This document shows positions 43,947 through 51,892 of a stretch of DNA of 64,000 nt, piece after piece (position 1 is the stretch's first letter; every line of letters starts with the position of its first letter). Made by a program: the position numbers and the translations under genes. Source of the DNA: Chitinophagaceae bacterium (GTDB taxonomy: Bacteria > Bacteroidota > Bacteroidia > Chitinophagales > Chitinophagaceae); the NCBI GenBank assembly GCA_017307755.1, contig JAFKGQ010000012.1:62001-126000 (forward strand). Direction: 5' to 3'. The notes under the pieces were generated by a model. That model did not search any database. It was not told the origin of the DNA and saw only the letters and a list, made by a program, of their open reading frames with translations.

Positions 43947-45206
43947 ATGCAAAGATCCTTCCTGGTTTTATTGATTGTATGTTTCACCCGTGGGGCCAAT
44001 GCACAGGATAGTACGCAGCAGATCGTCCCGGGCCGGATCAACAGTGCCGAACAACAGCAGAAACCTTATCTCATTATGATCTCCGCGGATGGGTTTCGTT
44101 GGGACCTGGCCGATAAATATCATGCTGTCAACCTGCTGGCCCTCCGGCAGGGCGGGGTGGCCGCGGAAAAAATGATCCCTTCCTATCCTTCCGTCACCTT
44201 CCCCAATCACTATAGCTTAGCTACGGGGCTTTATCCCTCTCATCACGGGATCGTGAACAATGCTTTTTACGATCCCCAAAAAGGGCGGGGGTACCGTATC
44301 AGCGATCGTACGGCTGTACGGGACAGTTCCTGGTATGGGGGCATTCCTATCTGGGTCCTGGCCGAGCGGCAGGAGATGGTGTCGGCCAACTTCTTTTGGG
44401 TGGGTTCCGAGGCGTCGGTAGACGGTGTCCGCCCTACTTACTTTTACTACTACAACGACAAAATATCCATGGACAACCGTCTGCGGACAGTGAAAGACTG
44501 GCTCCAGTTGCCAGAAGACCGGCGTCCGCACCTGATCCTTTTTTATCTGCCGCAGGTGGATCATGCGGAGCATTTGTTTGGTCCGGGTTCCAAAGAGGCT
44601 GAAGACGCTGTTCACCTGGTGGATGATGTTATTGGAAGGATGACGCGTATGGTGGACTCGCTGCGTCTGCCCGTCAATTATATTTTTGTTTCGGATCATG
44701 GTATGGCGGCCCTTGATACGCTGCATGCGGGTGTTTCCCTTCCCTCTGCTGTCGATACGACAAGATTCACTGTCTCGGGTAGTGAAACCCTGGTGCATCT
44801 TTATGCACACGACAAGAAAGATATTGCCGCTCAGTATGCTGCTTTGAAAAAAGAAAAGCCTGAAGGCTGGGACGTACACCTGCCTGATGAAATGCCTGCC
44901 CGTTGGCATTATACATCCAGTGATGACCGTTATGGACGTATGGGGGACATACTGCTGGTGGCGCAATATCCACATATGCTTTATCTGCGTGATCACCGGG
45001 TTCATCCGGGGGAGCATGGTTATGACAATATTCTTCCTGAAATGGGCGCCACGTTCTATGCCTGGGGACCCGCGTTTAAAAAGGGGGTCAGGATACCTCC
45101 TTTTGAAAATGTGAATGTGTATCCGCTGGTCGCCCGGATATTGGGGCTTACCGTGCCGGATGGCATCGATGGGAAGCTTGAAATATTGAAAGGAACACTG
45201 CGGTGA
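43947..45206 (+). CDS. Secreted nucleotide pyrophosphatase/phosphodiesterase (alkaline phosphatase superfamily)
   Basis: The 419-residue protein has a signal peptide (cleavage near GANAQ) and the type I phosphodiesterase/NPP fold. Metal-binding Asp is in ISADGFRWD. The nucleophilic Thr is in PSVTFPNHYSLATGLYP. Further metal ligands are in LPQVDHAEH, VSDHGM and HPGEHGYDN. It should cleave phosphodiester or pyrophosphate bonds of nucleotides or lipid head groups in the periplasm. It follows the mutS2-like gene by 23 bases. Specificity cannot be read. Confidence 0.92.
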   Translation: MQRSFLVLLIVCFTRGANAQDSTQQIVPGRINSAEQQQKPYLIMISADGFRWDLADKYHAVNLLALRQGGVAAEKMIPSYPSVTFPNHYSLATGLYPSHHGIVNNAFYDPQKGRGYRISDRTAVRDSSWYGGIPIWVLAERQEMVSANFFWVGSEASVDGVRPTYFYYYNDKISMDNRLRTVKDWLQLPEDRRPHLILFYLPQVDHAEHLFGPGSKEAEDAVHLVDDVIGRMTRMVDSLRLPVNYIFVSDHGMAALDTLHAGVSLPSAVDTTRFTVSGSETLVHLYAHDKKDIAAQYAALKKEKPEGWDVHLPDEMPARWHYTSSDDRYGRMGDILLVAQYPHMLYLRDHRVHPGEHGYDNILPEMGATFYAWGPAFKKGVRIPPFENVNVYPLVARILGLTVPDGIDGKLEILKGTLR

Positions 45207-45259
45207 TGACTGTCAAACGGAAATCCTCTACCTTCGCTCCCTAAATTCTATTGTAGACC

Positions 45260-45730
45260 ATGTCTGACCAAACTCCTGAGCAAAGCTTCGCCGTCCTGGG
45301 CCTAAAGTTGCCCCCGGCTCCGACGCCCCTTGGCGTATACAAACCCTGTCTGGTAGACGGTAAATATTTGTACGTTTCCGGTCATGGTCCGTTGAAGGAA
45401 GACGGCAATTTTATCATCGGCAAGGTCGGCGCCGGTGTGGATATCGAGCAGGGTAAACTGGCCGCCCGGCAGACGGGGTTGGCCATCCTGGCTACTATTC
45501 GTACGCACTTAGGCAGCCTTGACAAGGTAAAACGTGTCATAAAGGTGTTGGGCATGGTGGGCTGTACTCCCGAATTTGACCGGCACCCCTATGTGATCAA
45601 CGGCTGCAGCGAGTTATTTGCAGCCATATGGGGAGAGGAGAGAGGGGTGGGCGTCCGAAGCGCTGTCGGCATGGGGTCGTTGCCGGGTGATATCCCCGTC
45701 GAAATAGAAGCTTTGTTTGAATTATATTAA
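45260..45730 (+). CDS. RidA family (YjgF/YER057c/UK114-like) protein
   Basis: The 156-residue cytoplasmic protein has the RidA trimeric fold of the longer bacterial subgroup (YLYVSGHGPLKEDG, VKRVIKVLGMVGC, VRSAVGMGSLPGDIPVEIEALFEL). RidA proteins hydrolyse reactive enamines and imines released by PLP enzymes. The neighbour 11 bases downstream is a PLP enzyme of the D-threonine aldolase type, which fits that role. TACCTTCG, one mismatch from the -7 box, lies about 30 bases upstream of the start. Confidence 0.93.
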   Translation: MSDQTPEQSFAVLGLKLPPAPTPLGVYKPCLVDGKYLYVSGHGPLKEDGNFIIGKVGAGVDIEQGKLAARQTGLAILATIRTHLGSLDKVKRVIKVLGMVGCTPEFDRHPYVINGCSELFAAIWGEERGVGVRSAVGMGSLPGDIPVEIEALFELY

Positions 45731-45741
45731 AACAACCAAGT

Positions 45742-46863
45742 ATGGAGCTCTCTGCGCATGACTGGTATCGTATTCAGGCGGTGGATCAACTGGATTCACC
45801 CGTGCTGGTGGTATATCCACAGCGTGTAAAAGCCAATATCAGGCTGGCCGTAGAAATGGCCGGCGACCCTGCAAGGCTACGCCCTCATATCAAGACGCAT
45901 AAATCCCCCGACGTCACCCGTCTGCTGCTGGAAGCAGGTATCCATAAATTTAAATGCGCCACTATCGCTGAAGCCGAAATGCTGGCCGTGACGGGCGCAA
46001 CAGACGTACTCCTGGCCTATCAGCCTGTAGGACCCAAATTGCAACGTTTTATTGCCCTGACCAAAAAATACCCTGCAACAAAATTTTCCTGTCTGACGGA
46101 TAATGAGGAGGCTTTAAAAGCGATGGGAGCTGCTTTTGCAGCAACCGGGCTCCATATCCCAATATATCTCGATCTGAACATCGGTATGAACCGCACCGGT
46201 ATTACACCCGGTGCAGCAGCTTTTCAGTTGTACAGGACGGCGGCTATAACAGATGGGGTCACTCCTGTGGGGCTGCACGCTTATGACGGGCACATCAGGG
46301 ACGTCGATTTCGAACAAAAAAAGCAGAAATGCGACGAAGCTTTTGCCGGAGTTACGGCTTTAAGACAGGCATTGAAGCAGGAAGGCTTTAAAGATATTGT
46401 CGTAGTGGCAGGAGGTTCTCCTACTTTTTCCGTCCACTGTAAAAGACCGGATGTCGAATGCAGCCCCGGCACCTTTATCTATTGGGATAAAGGTTATAGT
46501 GACGGCTGTCCCGAACAGGGGTTTGTGTCTGCTGCCCTGGTAGTGAGCCGGGTCATCTCGCTGCCGGCTCCCGGCAGACTCTGTCTGGACCTGGGACATA
46601 AATCCATTGCTGCTGAAAATGAGCTATCCCGTCGGGTTAGCTTTTTCAATATGCCTGACTGGACGGCGGTGGGGCAAAGCGAAGAACACCTGGTAGTAGA
46701 GGCCGGTGAGGGGCATGGGCATCATCCCGGAGATATTGTCTACGGGCAGCCATTCCATATCTGTCCTACGGTCAACCTGTACGAACGTGTATACACCATC
46801 GAAGAAGGACAGGTTACGGGAGAGTGGAAGAACACTGCACGGGACAGAAAGATCAGCGTTTGA
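45742..46863 (+). CDS. D-threonine aldolase / D-serine dehydratase-like PLP enzyme
   Basis: The 373-residue protein has an alanine-racemase-type TIM barrel, with the PLP lysine probably Lys51 in RPHIKTHKS. A C-terminal beta domain contains the metal-binding-like HGHHPGD region. This matches fold type III D-threonine aldolases and D-serine dehydratases. It should act on D-hydroxy-amino acids to give glycine plus aldehyde, or a keto acid. Only 11 bases separate it from the RidA gene, so they are co-expressed. Which reaction it runs is not decidable here. It is cytoplasmic. Confidence 0.88.
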   Translation: MELSAHDWYRIQAVDQLDSPVLVVYPQRVKANIRLAVEMAGDPARLRPHIKTHKSPDVTRLLLEAGIHKFKCATIAEAEMLAVTGATDVLLAYQPVGPKLQRFIALTKKYPATKFSCLTDNEEALKAMGAAFAATGLHIPIYLDLNIGMNRTGITPGAAAFQLYRTAAITDGVTPVGLHAYDGHIRDVDFEQKKQKCDEAFAGVTALRQALKQEGFKDIVVVAGGSPTFSVHCKRPDVECSPGTFIYWDKGYSDGCPEQGFVSAALVVSRVISLPAPGRLCLDLGHKSIAAENELSRRVSFFNMPDWTAVGQSEEHLVVEAGEGHGHHPGDIVYGQPFHICPTVNLYERVYTIEEGQVTGEWKNTARDRKISV

Positions 46864-47192
46864 TTACCCCATTCGCACCATGTATTCAACTATTCACCTA
46901 GAAAAACCTCCCATTCACGGGAATTCGCCATCCTTTAACACAGAAAGGAGTTATTTTTAACAGATCGTTCTGTTTTCATATACGTTGCAAACCGTTCAAT
47001 GTCATGCGCATGTAATTTTTTCGACCAAAAAACTAATTTGTTCGAAAAATTAATATTTCAATAATTTTGCGTTGCCTTTGACGAACGAAAGTTCGTCGCC
47101 GGCAGGCAATAATCAGCGTTTTTGTCCAATTGGACTAAATTTATCTAAAGTCCAATTGGACACATAAATAAATCATAAAAAACCATACTAAC
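46864..47192 (+). promoter_or_regulatory. Palindrome-rich control region of the inositol-lipid operon
   Basis: This 328-base stretch has no gene. It holds the 10-bp palindrome CATGCGCATG (47003-47012) and an inverted repeat TTTTTCGA/TCGAAAAA (47017-47024, 47042-47049). An exact -7 box TAATTTTG lies at 47062-47069. GACGAAC-GAAA-GTTCGTC follows, a hairpin with a GNRA loop (47080-47097). Two identical perfect palindromes GTCCAATTGGAC (47124-47135, 47150-47161) have centres 26 bp apart. The last three elements lie downstream of the predicted start of transcription. Confidence 0.6.
47124..47161. repeat. Twin 12-bp palindromes GTCCAATTGGAC
   Basis: Two exact copies are separated by 14 A/T-rich bases. 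As DNA, each fits a symmetric dimer site on nearly the same face (26 bp between centres). As RNA, the two copies can pair with each other into a 12-bp stem with a 14-nt loop. They lie 31 bases before the inositol-3-phosphate synthase start codon. Confidence 0.9.
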
Positions 47193-48509
47193 ATGGAAGT
47201 AAAACATCCGAATGGCAGACTTGGCGTATTGATCCCTGGCTTGGGCGCTGTGGCGACCACCCTCATTGCAGGTGTCGAAGCGATCAAGAAGGGATTGGCA
47301 CAACCGATTGGCTCTATTACACAGATGGGGAATATCCACCTTAACCGTAAAGCCGGCAACAATTACCCGAAAATAAAAGAATTTGTACCGCTGGCCAACC
47401 TGCAGGACCTGGTGTTCGGCGGCTGGGATGTATACGAGGATAATGTATACGAGGCTGCCAGCCGGGCAAAAGTGCTGGAACCAGGGATGTTGCATGCACT
47501 GCGTCCGGAATTGGAAGCTATCAAGCCTATGAAGGCTGTGTTTGACAAGGCATATATTAAAAACCTGGATGGCACGCATGTGAAACAGGCTGCTACAAAG
47601 TTCCAACTGGCCGAGATGCTGATGGACGACATTGCTCAATTCCAGTATTCCCGGGATTGCGATCGTCTGGTGATGGTATGGTGCGGTAGTACGGAAAAAT
47701 ATACGGAGTCTGCAGAAGTGCACGAAAGTGTGGAAGCTTTTGAAAAAGGACTTCGGGAGAATGACCCCCGTATCGCCCCCAGCATGATCTATGCTTATGC
47801 CGCCATTAAGCTGGGTATTCCCTTCCTAAATGGCGCTCCTAACCTTACTGTGGATATTCCCGCCCTGGTCGAGTTGGCCAGGCAGACAGGGGCTCCCATT
47901 GCTGGCAAGGACTTTAAGACAGGGCAGACGCTGATGAAGACAATTCTGGCTCCCGGACTTCAGGCCCGTGCATTGGGCGTAAAAGGCTGGTTCTCTACCA
48001 ATATATTAGGCAACCGGGACGGCTATGTTCTCGATGAGCCCGATAATTTCCGTACAAAGGAGGTTTCCAAGCTCAGCGTACTGGAAGACATCCTCCGTCC
48101 GGACCTTAGCCCCGAGTTGTACAGCGAGCTGTACCATAAGATACGTATCAATTACTATCCTCCTCATGGCGATAATAAGGAGAGCTGGGATAACATTGAC
48201 ATTTTTGGGTGGCTGGGCTATTCTATGCAGATCAAGATCAATTTCCTGTGCCGTGACAGTATCCTGGCGGCTCCGCTGGTTCTGGACCTGGCCCTGTTTG
48301 GGGATCTTGCCAAGCGTGCGGGGCTCAGCGGCATACAGGAATGGTTGTCTTTCTATTTCAAATCTCCACAGACCGTGCCCGGGTTCCGCCCAGAACACGA
48401 TATTTTCAAGCAGCTGCATATTCTTCAAAATGCCCTGCGTAAGCTGATGGGCGAAGAGCAGGTGCAAGGCGAAGGCCTGACCTATGCAGAGGAAGAAATA
48501 ACAGCCTGA
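47193..48509 (+). CDS. ino1: Inositol-3-phosphate synthase (MIPS)
   Basis: The enzyme turns glucose-6-phosphate into 1D-myo-inositol 3-phosphate with NAD+. The 438 residues show the NAD-binding start VLIPGLGAVATT. VWCGSTEKY and the conserved GKDFKTGQT segment near residue 230 follow, where catalytic Lys residues lie. NILGNRDGYVLDEPDNFRTKEVSKLSVLED comes next, highly typical of MIPS. It is cytoplasmic. It is the first gene of a six-gene operon; its stop overlaps the pgpA start by one base. It supplies the head group for the lipid enzymes downstream. Confidence 0.95.
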   Translation: MEVKHPNGRLGVLIPGLGAVATTLIAGVEAIKKGLAQPIGSITQMGNIHLNRKAGNNYPKIKEFVPLANLQDLVFGGWDVYEDNVYEAASRAKVLEPGMLHALRPELEAIKPMKAVFDKAYIKNLDGTHVKQAATKFQLAEMLMDDIAQFQYSRDCDRLVMVWCGSTEKYTESAEVHESVEAFEKGLRENDPRIAPSMIYAYAAIKLGIPFLNGAPNLTVDIPALVELARQTGAPIAGKDFKTGQTLMKTILAPGLQARALGVKGWFSTNILGNRDGYVLDEPDNFRTKEVSKLSVLEDILRPDLSPELYSELYHKIRINYYPPHGDNKESWDNIDIFGWLGYSMQIKINFLCRDSILAAPLVLDLALFGDLAKRAGLSGIQEWLSFYFKSPQTVPGFRPEHDIFKQLHILQNALRKLMGEEQVQGEGLTYAEEEITA

Positions 48510-48973
48510 TGGAAAAGGTCCATCGACTCATTTCTACTTGTCTTGGAATAGGCTATACTCCCAAAGGAGGAGGCACAGTTGCTGCCGCCGTCTGTTGTAT
48601 AGCCTGGTATCTTGCCGGGGCTGGTGGAAATGAGTCTGTTTTTATAGAGGTGTCTGTTACGGCAGCCATTTTGATCCTTGGGATATGGAGTGCAGGAAAA
48701 GTTGAGGCAGAATGGGGGAAAGACAGCTCTAAAGTTGTAATAGATGAGGTGGCCGGCATGTGTCTGACTTTACTATTTATTCCCGTAAAGTGGCAATATG
48801 TGTTTACCGGGCTCGTTCTGTTCCGATTTTTTGACATTGTCAAGCCATTATATATCCGTCGGATGGAAAAACTAAACGGTGGTTGGGGTGTTATGCTGGA
48901 CGATGTGCTGGCGGGAGTTTATTCCAATATTGTTTTACAACTAATTGTGCTGATAGGGCTATGGAAAGCGTGA
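48509..48973 (+). CDS. PgpA-type phosphatase, probable phosphatidylinositol-phosphate phosphatase
   Basis: The 154-residue integral membrane protein is of the PgpA family (LISTCLGIGYTPKGGGTVAA at the N-terminus, VVIDEVAGMCL in the middle, LFRFFDIVKP in a later helix). These are the conserved acidic and basic residues of phosphatidylglycerophosphatase A. Because it sits between inositol-3-phosphate synthase and a CDP-alcohol phosphatidyltransferase, it more likely removes phosphate from phosphatidylinositol phosphate. This matches the PgpA-like enzyme of the Bacteroides inositol-lipid cluster, as recalled. It overlaps both neighbours (1 base before, 13 after). Confidence 0.88.
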   Translation: MEKVHRLISTCLGIGYTPKGGGTVAAAVCCIAWYLAGAGGNESVFIEVSVTAAILILGIWSAGKVEAEWGKDSSKVVIDEVAGMCLTLLFIPVKWQYVFTGLVLFRFFDIVKPLYIRRMEKLNGGWGVMLDDVLAGVYSNIVLQLIVLIGLWKA

Positions 48974-49341
48974 GGACCTTTACCAAGGCGCAGGCGGCGT
49001 CTCTTGTAGCTTCCTGTGTCGATTTTCTGGTGACCTGGCTGCTGGTGAGGCAACTCGGGGCGCCCCCGGTACCTGGAAGTGTAACGGGCACGATTTGTGG
49101 TGGGGTGACTCATTTTCTTATTAGCCGGAATTGGGCTTTCAGTGCGCAGGAAAAGAAATGGACAGGACAGTTGACCCGTTATGCCCTGGTATGGATCGGT
49201 AATCTGATCCTCAACGCATCCGGGGTCTGGCTGCTGTATCATATAGCGGGGTGGAACGTGTGGCCTGCAAAAATTGTCACTGCCATAGGGATTGCTGTGT
49301 TCTACAATTATGTATTGCAGAAAAGGTATGTATTTAAATAA
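48961..49341 (+). CDS. GtrA-like four-helix membrane protein
   Basis: The 126-residue protein is of the GtrA/DPMS family. It has helix 1 (AASLVASCVDFLVTWLLV), helix 2 (VTGTICGGVTHFLISRNWAFS), helix 3 (ALVWIGNLILNASGVWLLY) and helix 4, ending in NYVLQKRYVFK, the family C-terminus. GtrA proteins are thought to move polyprenyl-linked sugars across the inner membrane. In this operon it could flip an inositol lipid or an isoprenoid-linked sugar used to extend it; this is inferred. Start ATG 48961 overlaps pgpA by 13 bases. Confidence 0.88.
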   Translation: MESVRTFTKAQAASLVASCVDFLVTWLLVRQLGAPPVPGSVTGTICGGVTHFLISRNWAFSAQEKKWTGQLTRYALVWIGNLILNASGVWLLYHIAGWNVWPAKIVTAIGIAVFYNYVLQKRYVFK

Positions 49342-49347
49342 GACAGG

Positions 49348-51885
49348 ATGAACTCGAAAGGATTAGCAACCGCCACTATCACGACGGCATTGGCATTGAT
49401 CTTCACTATCAACAGTATGGCGCAGACAGTGACGGGATATGTCAGGGATGCCGCTACCAGGACCCCTTTATCTAATGCCAGTGTCTCTATTAAAGGCCAG
49501 CGGGGCGGCGCCCGGACAAATGCCGACGGAAGGTTTCGCCTGCCGGCAGACCAATTTCCCATTGACATCGTTGTCAGTATCGTAGGATATGATCAAGGGA
49601 CCCTTCACCTGGATTCCTTACCCTCCTCCAATCTGGAGCTTATGATGAACCGGCAGTTCAAAGAATTGGGGAAGGCCACGGTCAGGCTTAAAAAGCAGAA
49701 ATACCGTAATAAAGGCAACCCCGCGGTGGAGTTGATCCGCCAGGTCATCGAGCATAAGAACAGCAACAGGATGGAATCCTACTCCTATGCCACGTACGAA
49801 AAATATGAAAAGCTGCAGGTTTCCGTCAACAAGGCGAATGAGACCAAACTAGGAAAGAACAAGCTGCTAAAACCCTACCATTTTCTTATCGAGAACGGAG
49901 ATACCACCAAACTGGAAGGCCGGGTACTCTCGCCCGTCTATCTCGAAGAATCACTTTCGGATGTGTACTACCGGAAAAATCCGGAAAAGACCAAAACCGT
50001 TACCAAAGGCAAAAGGAAAGTGGATTTCGGAGAGTTTGTGGATATGCAGGGTATCAGCATGTACCTCAATCGTCTTTACCAGGACTTTAATGTATACGAC
50101 AATAATATCTCCGTCTTTACCAATCTCTTTCTCAGCCCCATCGCCGACATGGGCCCTACCTTTTACATGTATTTTATCGATGATACGGTGACGGTGGACA
50201 GTCAGAAGCTGATCCGTCTGTCATTCCGCCCAAGAAACCCCAACGATCTGTTGTTCAGGGGTACCATGTGGATCACCCTTGACGGCAATTATGCTATTCA
50301 GAAGCTGCGCCTCCTGGTGAGCAAGAGCATCAACTTCAATTTTGTCCGGGAGATGAAGATCGACCAGGATTTCCAAAGGATGCCTGACGGACGTTATCTG
50401 TTGCAAAAGAGCGACGTACTGGGAGATTTTGGGATCAATAAGACGGGGACGGGGCTTTTTGGCGAGCGAACGGTGTCATTTAAAGACTTCAAGACCAATG
50501 AGCCCATACCTGACAGTGTCTTTCACGGCAGCCCCACGGTAGTCCTGGACAGTGCGGAAAGCCAGAAAGACTCATTTTGGGTGCAGTACCGGCATGACAC
50601 CCTTACCCGGGCCGAATCAAAAGTATACGCCAATATCGACAGCCTCCAGCATATGAAGTCCTTCCGCCGTCTGATGGACTGGGGTACCCTGTTATTGGCC
50701 GGCTATAAGCAGGCGGGGATATTTGAAATAGGTCCTGCCAGCACTTTTTACAGCTTCAACCCTGTGGAAGGTTTCCGTCTTCGTTTTGGGGGAAGGACTA
50801 CCACCAAGCTCAGTACCCGGTACTACTCCGAAGCCTATGCGGCCTATGGATTCAAAGACAGGCAGTGGAAGTATTTTATCAGCGGCACCTATTCATTAAA
50901 TAATAAAAGCATTTACGGCTTCCCGCAGAATTATATCAGGGCCAGCTACCAGAAAGATACGAAGATCCCCGGGCAGGAGCTGCAATTTGTACAGGAAGAT
51001 AACTTCCTGTTGTCGTTCAAGCGGGGTAATAATGACAAATGGCTTTATAACAGGATCTTCCGTCTTGATTATAAACACGAGTTCGGGGATCACTTCTCCT
51101 ATGCATTTGGGTTTAAGTGGTGGGAACAAACCCCGGCCGGCACCATTTCGTATGTAAAGAATACGGGTCTGGATACCTTACGGAAGATCACTACTTCGGA
51201 GCTGTCCACCGAATTCCGCTGGGCCCCGCATGAACAGTTCTACATCGGCAAGTTGTATAGGGTGCCTATTCTTAATAAATATCCGATATTTACATTACGA
51301 TATACGGCTGGTGTGAAAGGGTTATTTGGAGGCGAGTACAACTACCATAATTTCGGTGCGGAATTTTTCAAACGGTTCTATCTTTCCTATCTTGGGTATA
51401 CCGATATTACCCTCGATGGAAATTACCTGCTTGGGAAAGTTCCCTGGCCGCTGGCGAACATTCAGCATGCCAACCAGACCTTTGCCTATCAGCTGCAAAG
51501 CTTCAACCTGATGAACTTTATGGAGTTTATCACTGACCACTCTGCCGGCCTGTATATCGATCATTATTTCAACGGGTTCTTTTTTAATAAGATACCCCTG
51601 TTGAAAAAGTTGAAATGGAGAGAGGTCATCGAGGCCAAGATCGTATATGGCGGACTGCGCAATGAGAACGATCCGACAAAACACCCGGAGTTGGTGCAGT
51701 TTCCCCTGACCAATGGCAGGCTGGAGACTTTTACGCTGGACCACCGGCCGTATGTGGAAGCGGGTTTTGCCATCGCCAATATTTTCAAGCTGGTGAGAGT
51801 AGATTTTATCAAACGGTTCACTTACCTGGAGCATCCGGAGATACCTACCTGGGGTGTTCGGGCAAGGGTTAAATTTGACTTTTAG
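49348..51885 (+). CDS. DUF5686 outer-membrane beta-barrel protein with carboxypeptidase-regulatory-like domain
   Basis: The 845-residue secreted protein has a signal peptide (cleavage near NSMAQ). A carboxypeptidase-regulatory-like beta domain spans about residues 27-105 (VTGYVRDAATRTPLSNASVSIKG). The DUF5686 region follows and runs into a beta barrel that ends in Phe (VRARVKFDF). No TonB plug is present. The family is common in Bacteroidota and of unknown function. It lies 6 bases after the GtrA gene and 7 before the phosphatidyltransferase gene, deep inside a lipid operon. A role in placing or modifying inositol lipid at the outer membrane is a fair hypothesis only. Confidence 0.88.
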   Translation: MNSKGLATATITTALALIFTINSMAQTVTGYVRDAATRTPLSNASVSIKGQRGGARTNADGRFRLPADQFPIDIVVSIVGYDQGTLHLDSLPSSNLELMMNRQFKELGKATVRLKKQKYRNKGNPAVELIRQVIEHKNSNRMESYSYATYEKYEKLQVSVNKANETKLGKNKLLKPYHFLIENGDTTKLEGRVLSPVYLEESLSDVYYRKNPEKTKTVTKGKRKVDFGEFVDMQGISMYLNRLYQDFNVYDNNISVFTNLFLSPIADMGPTFYMYFIDDTVTVDSQKLIRLSFRPRNPNDLLFRGTMWITLDGNYAIQKLRLLVSKSINFNFVREMKIDQDFQRMPDGRYLLQKSDVLGDFGINKTGTGLFGERTVSFKDFKTNEPIPDSVFHGSPTVVLDSAESQKDSFWVQYRHDTLTRAESKVYANIDSLQHMKSFRRLMDWGTLLLAGYKQAGIFEIGPASTFYSFNPVEGFRLRFGGRTTTKLSTRYYSEAYAAYGFKDRQWKYFISGTYSLNNKSIYGFPQNYIRASYQKDTKIPGQELQFVQEDNFLLSFKRGNNDKWLYNRIFRLDYKHEFGDHFSYAFGFKWWEQTPAGTISYVKNTGLDTLRKITTSELSTEFRWAPHEQFYIGKLYRVPILNKYPIFTLRYTAGVKGLFGGEYNYHNFGAEFFKRFYLSYLGYTDITLDGNYLLGKVPWPLANIQHANQTFAYQLQSFNLMNFMEFITDHSAGLYIDHYFNGFFFNKIPLLKKLKWREVIEAKIVYGGLRNENDPTKHPELVQFPLTNGRLETFTLDHRPYVEAGFAIANIFKLVRVDFIKRFTYLEHPEIPTWGVRARVKFDF

Positions 51886-51892
51886 AGGAAGT

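Noticed and set aside
46959..46974. AACAG-ATCGTT-CTGTT inverted repeat
   Set aside because: Five-base arms are expected by chance in an A/T-rich gap. It is much weaker than the other elements of the region.
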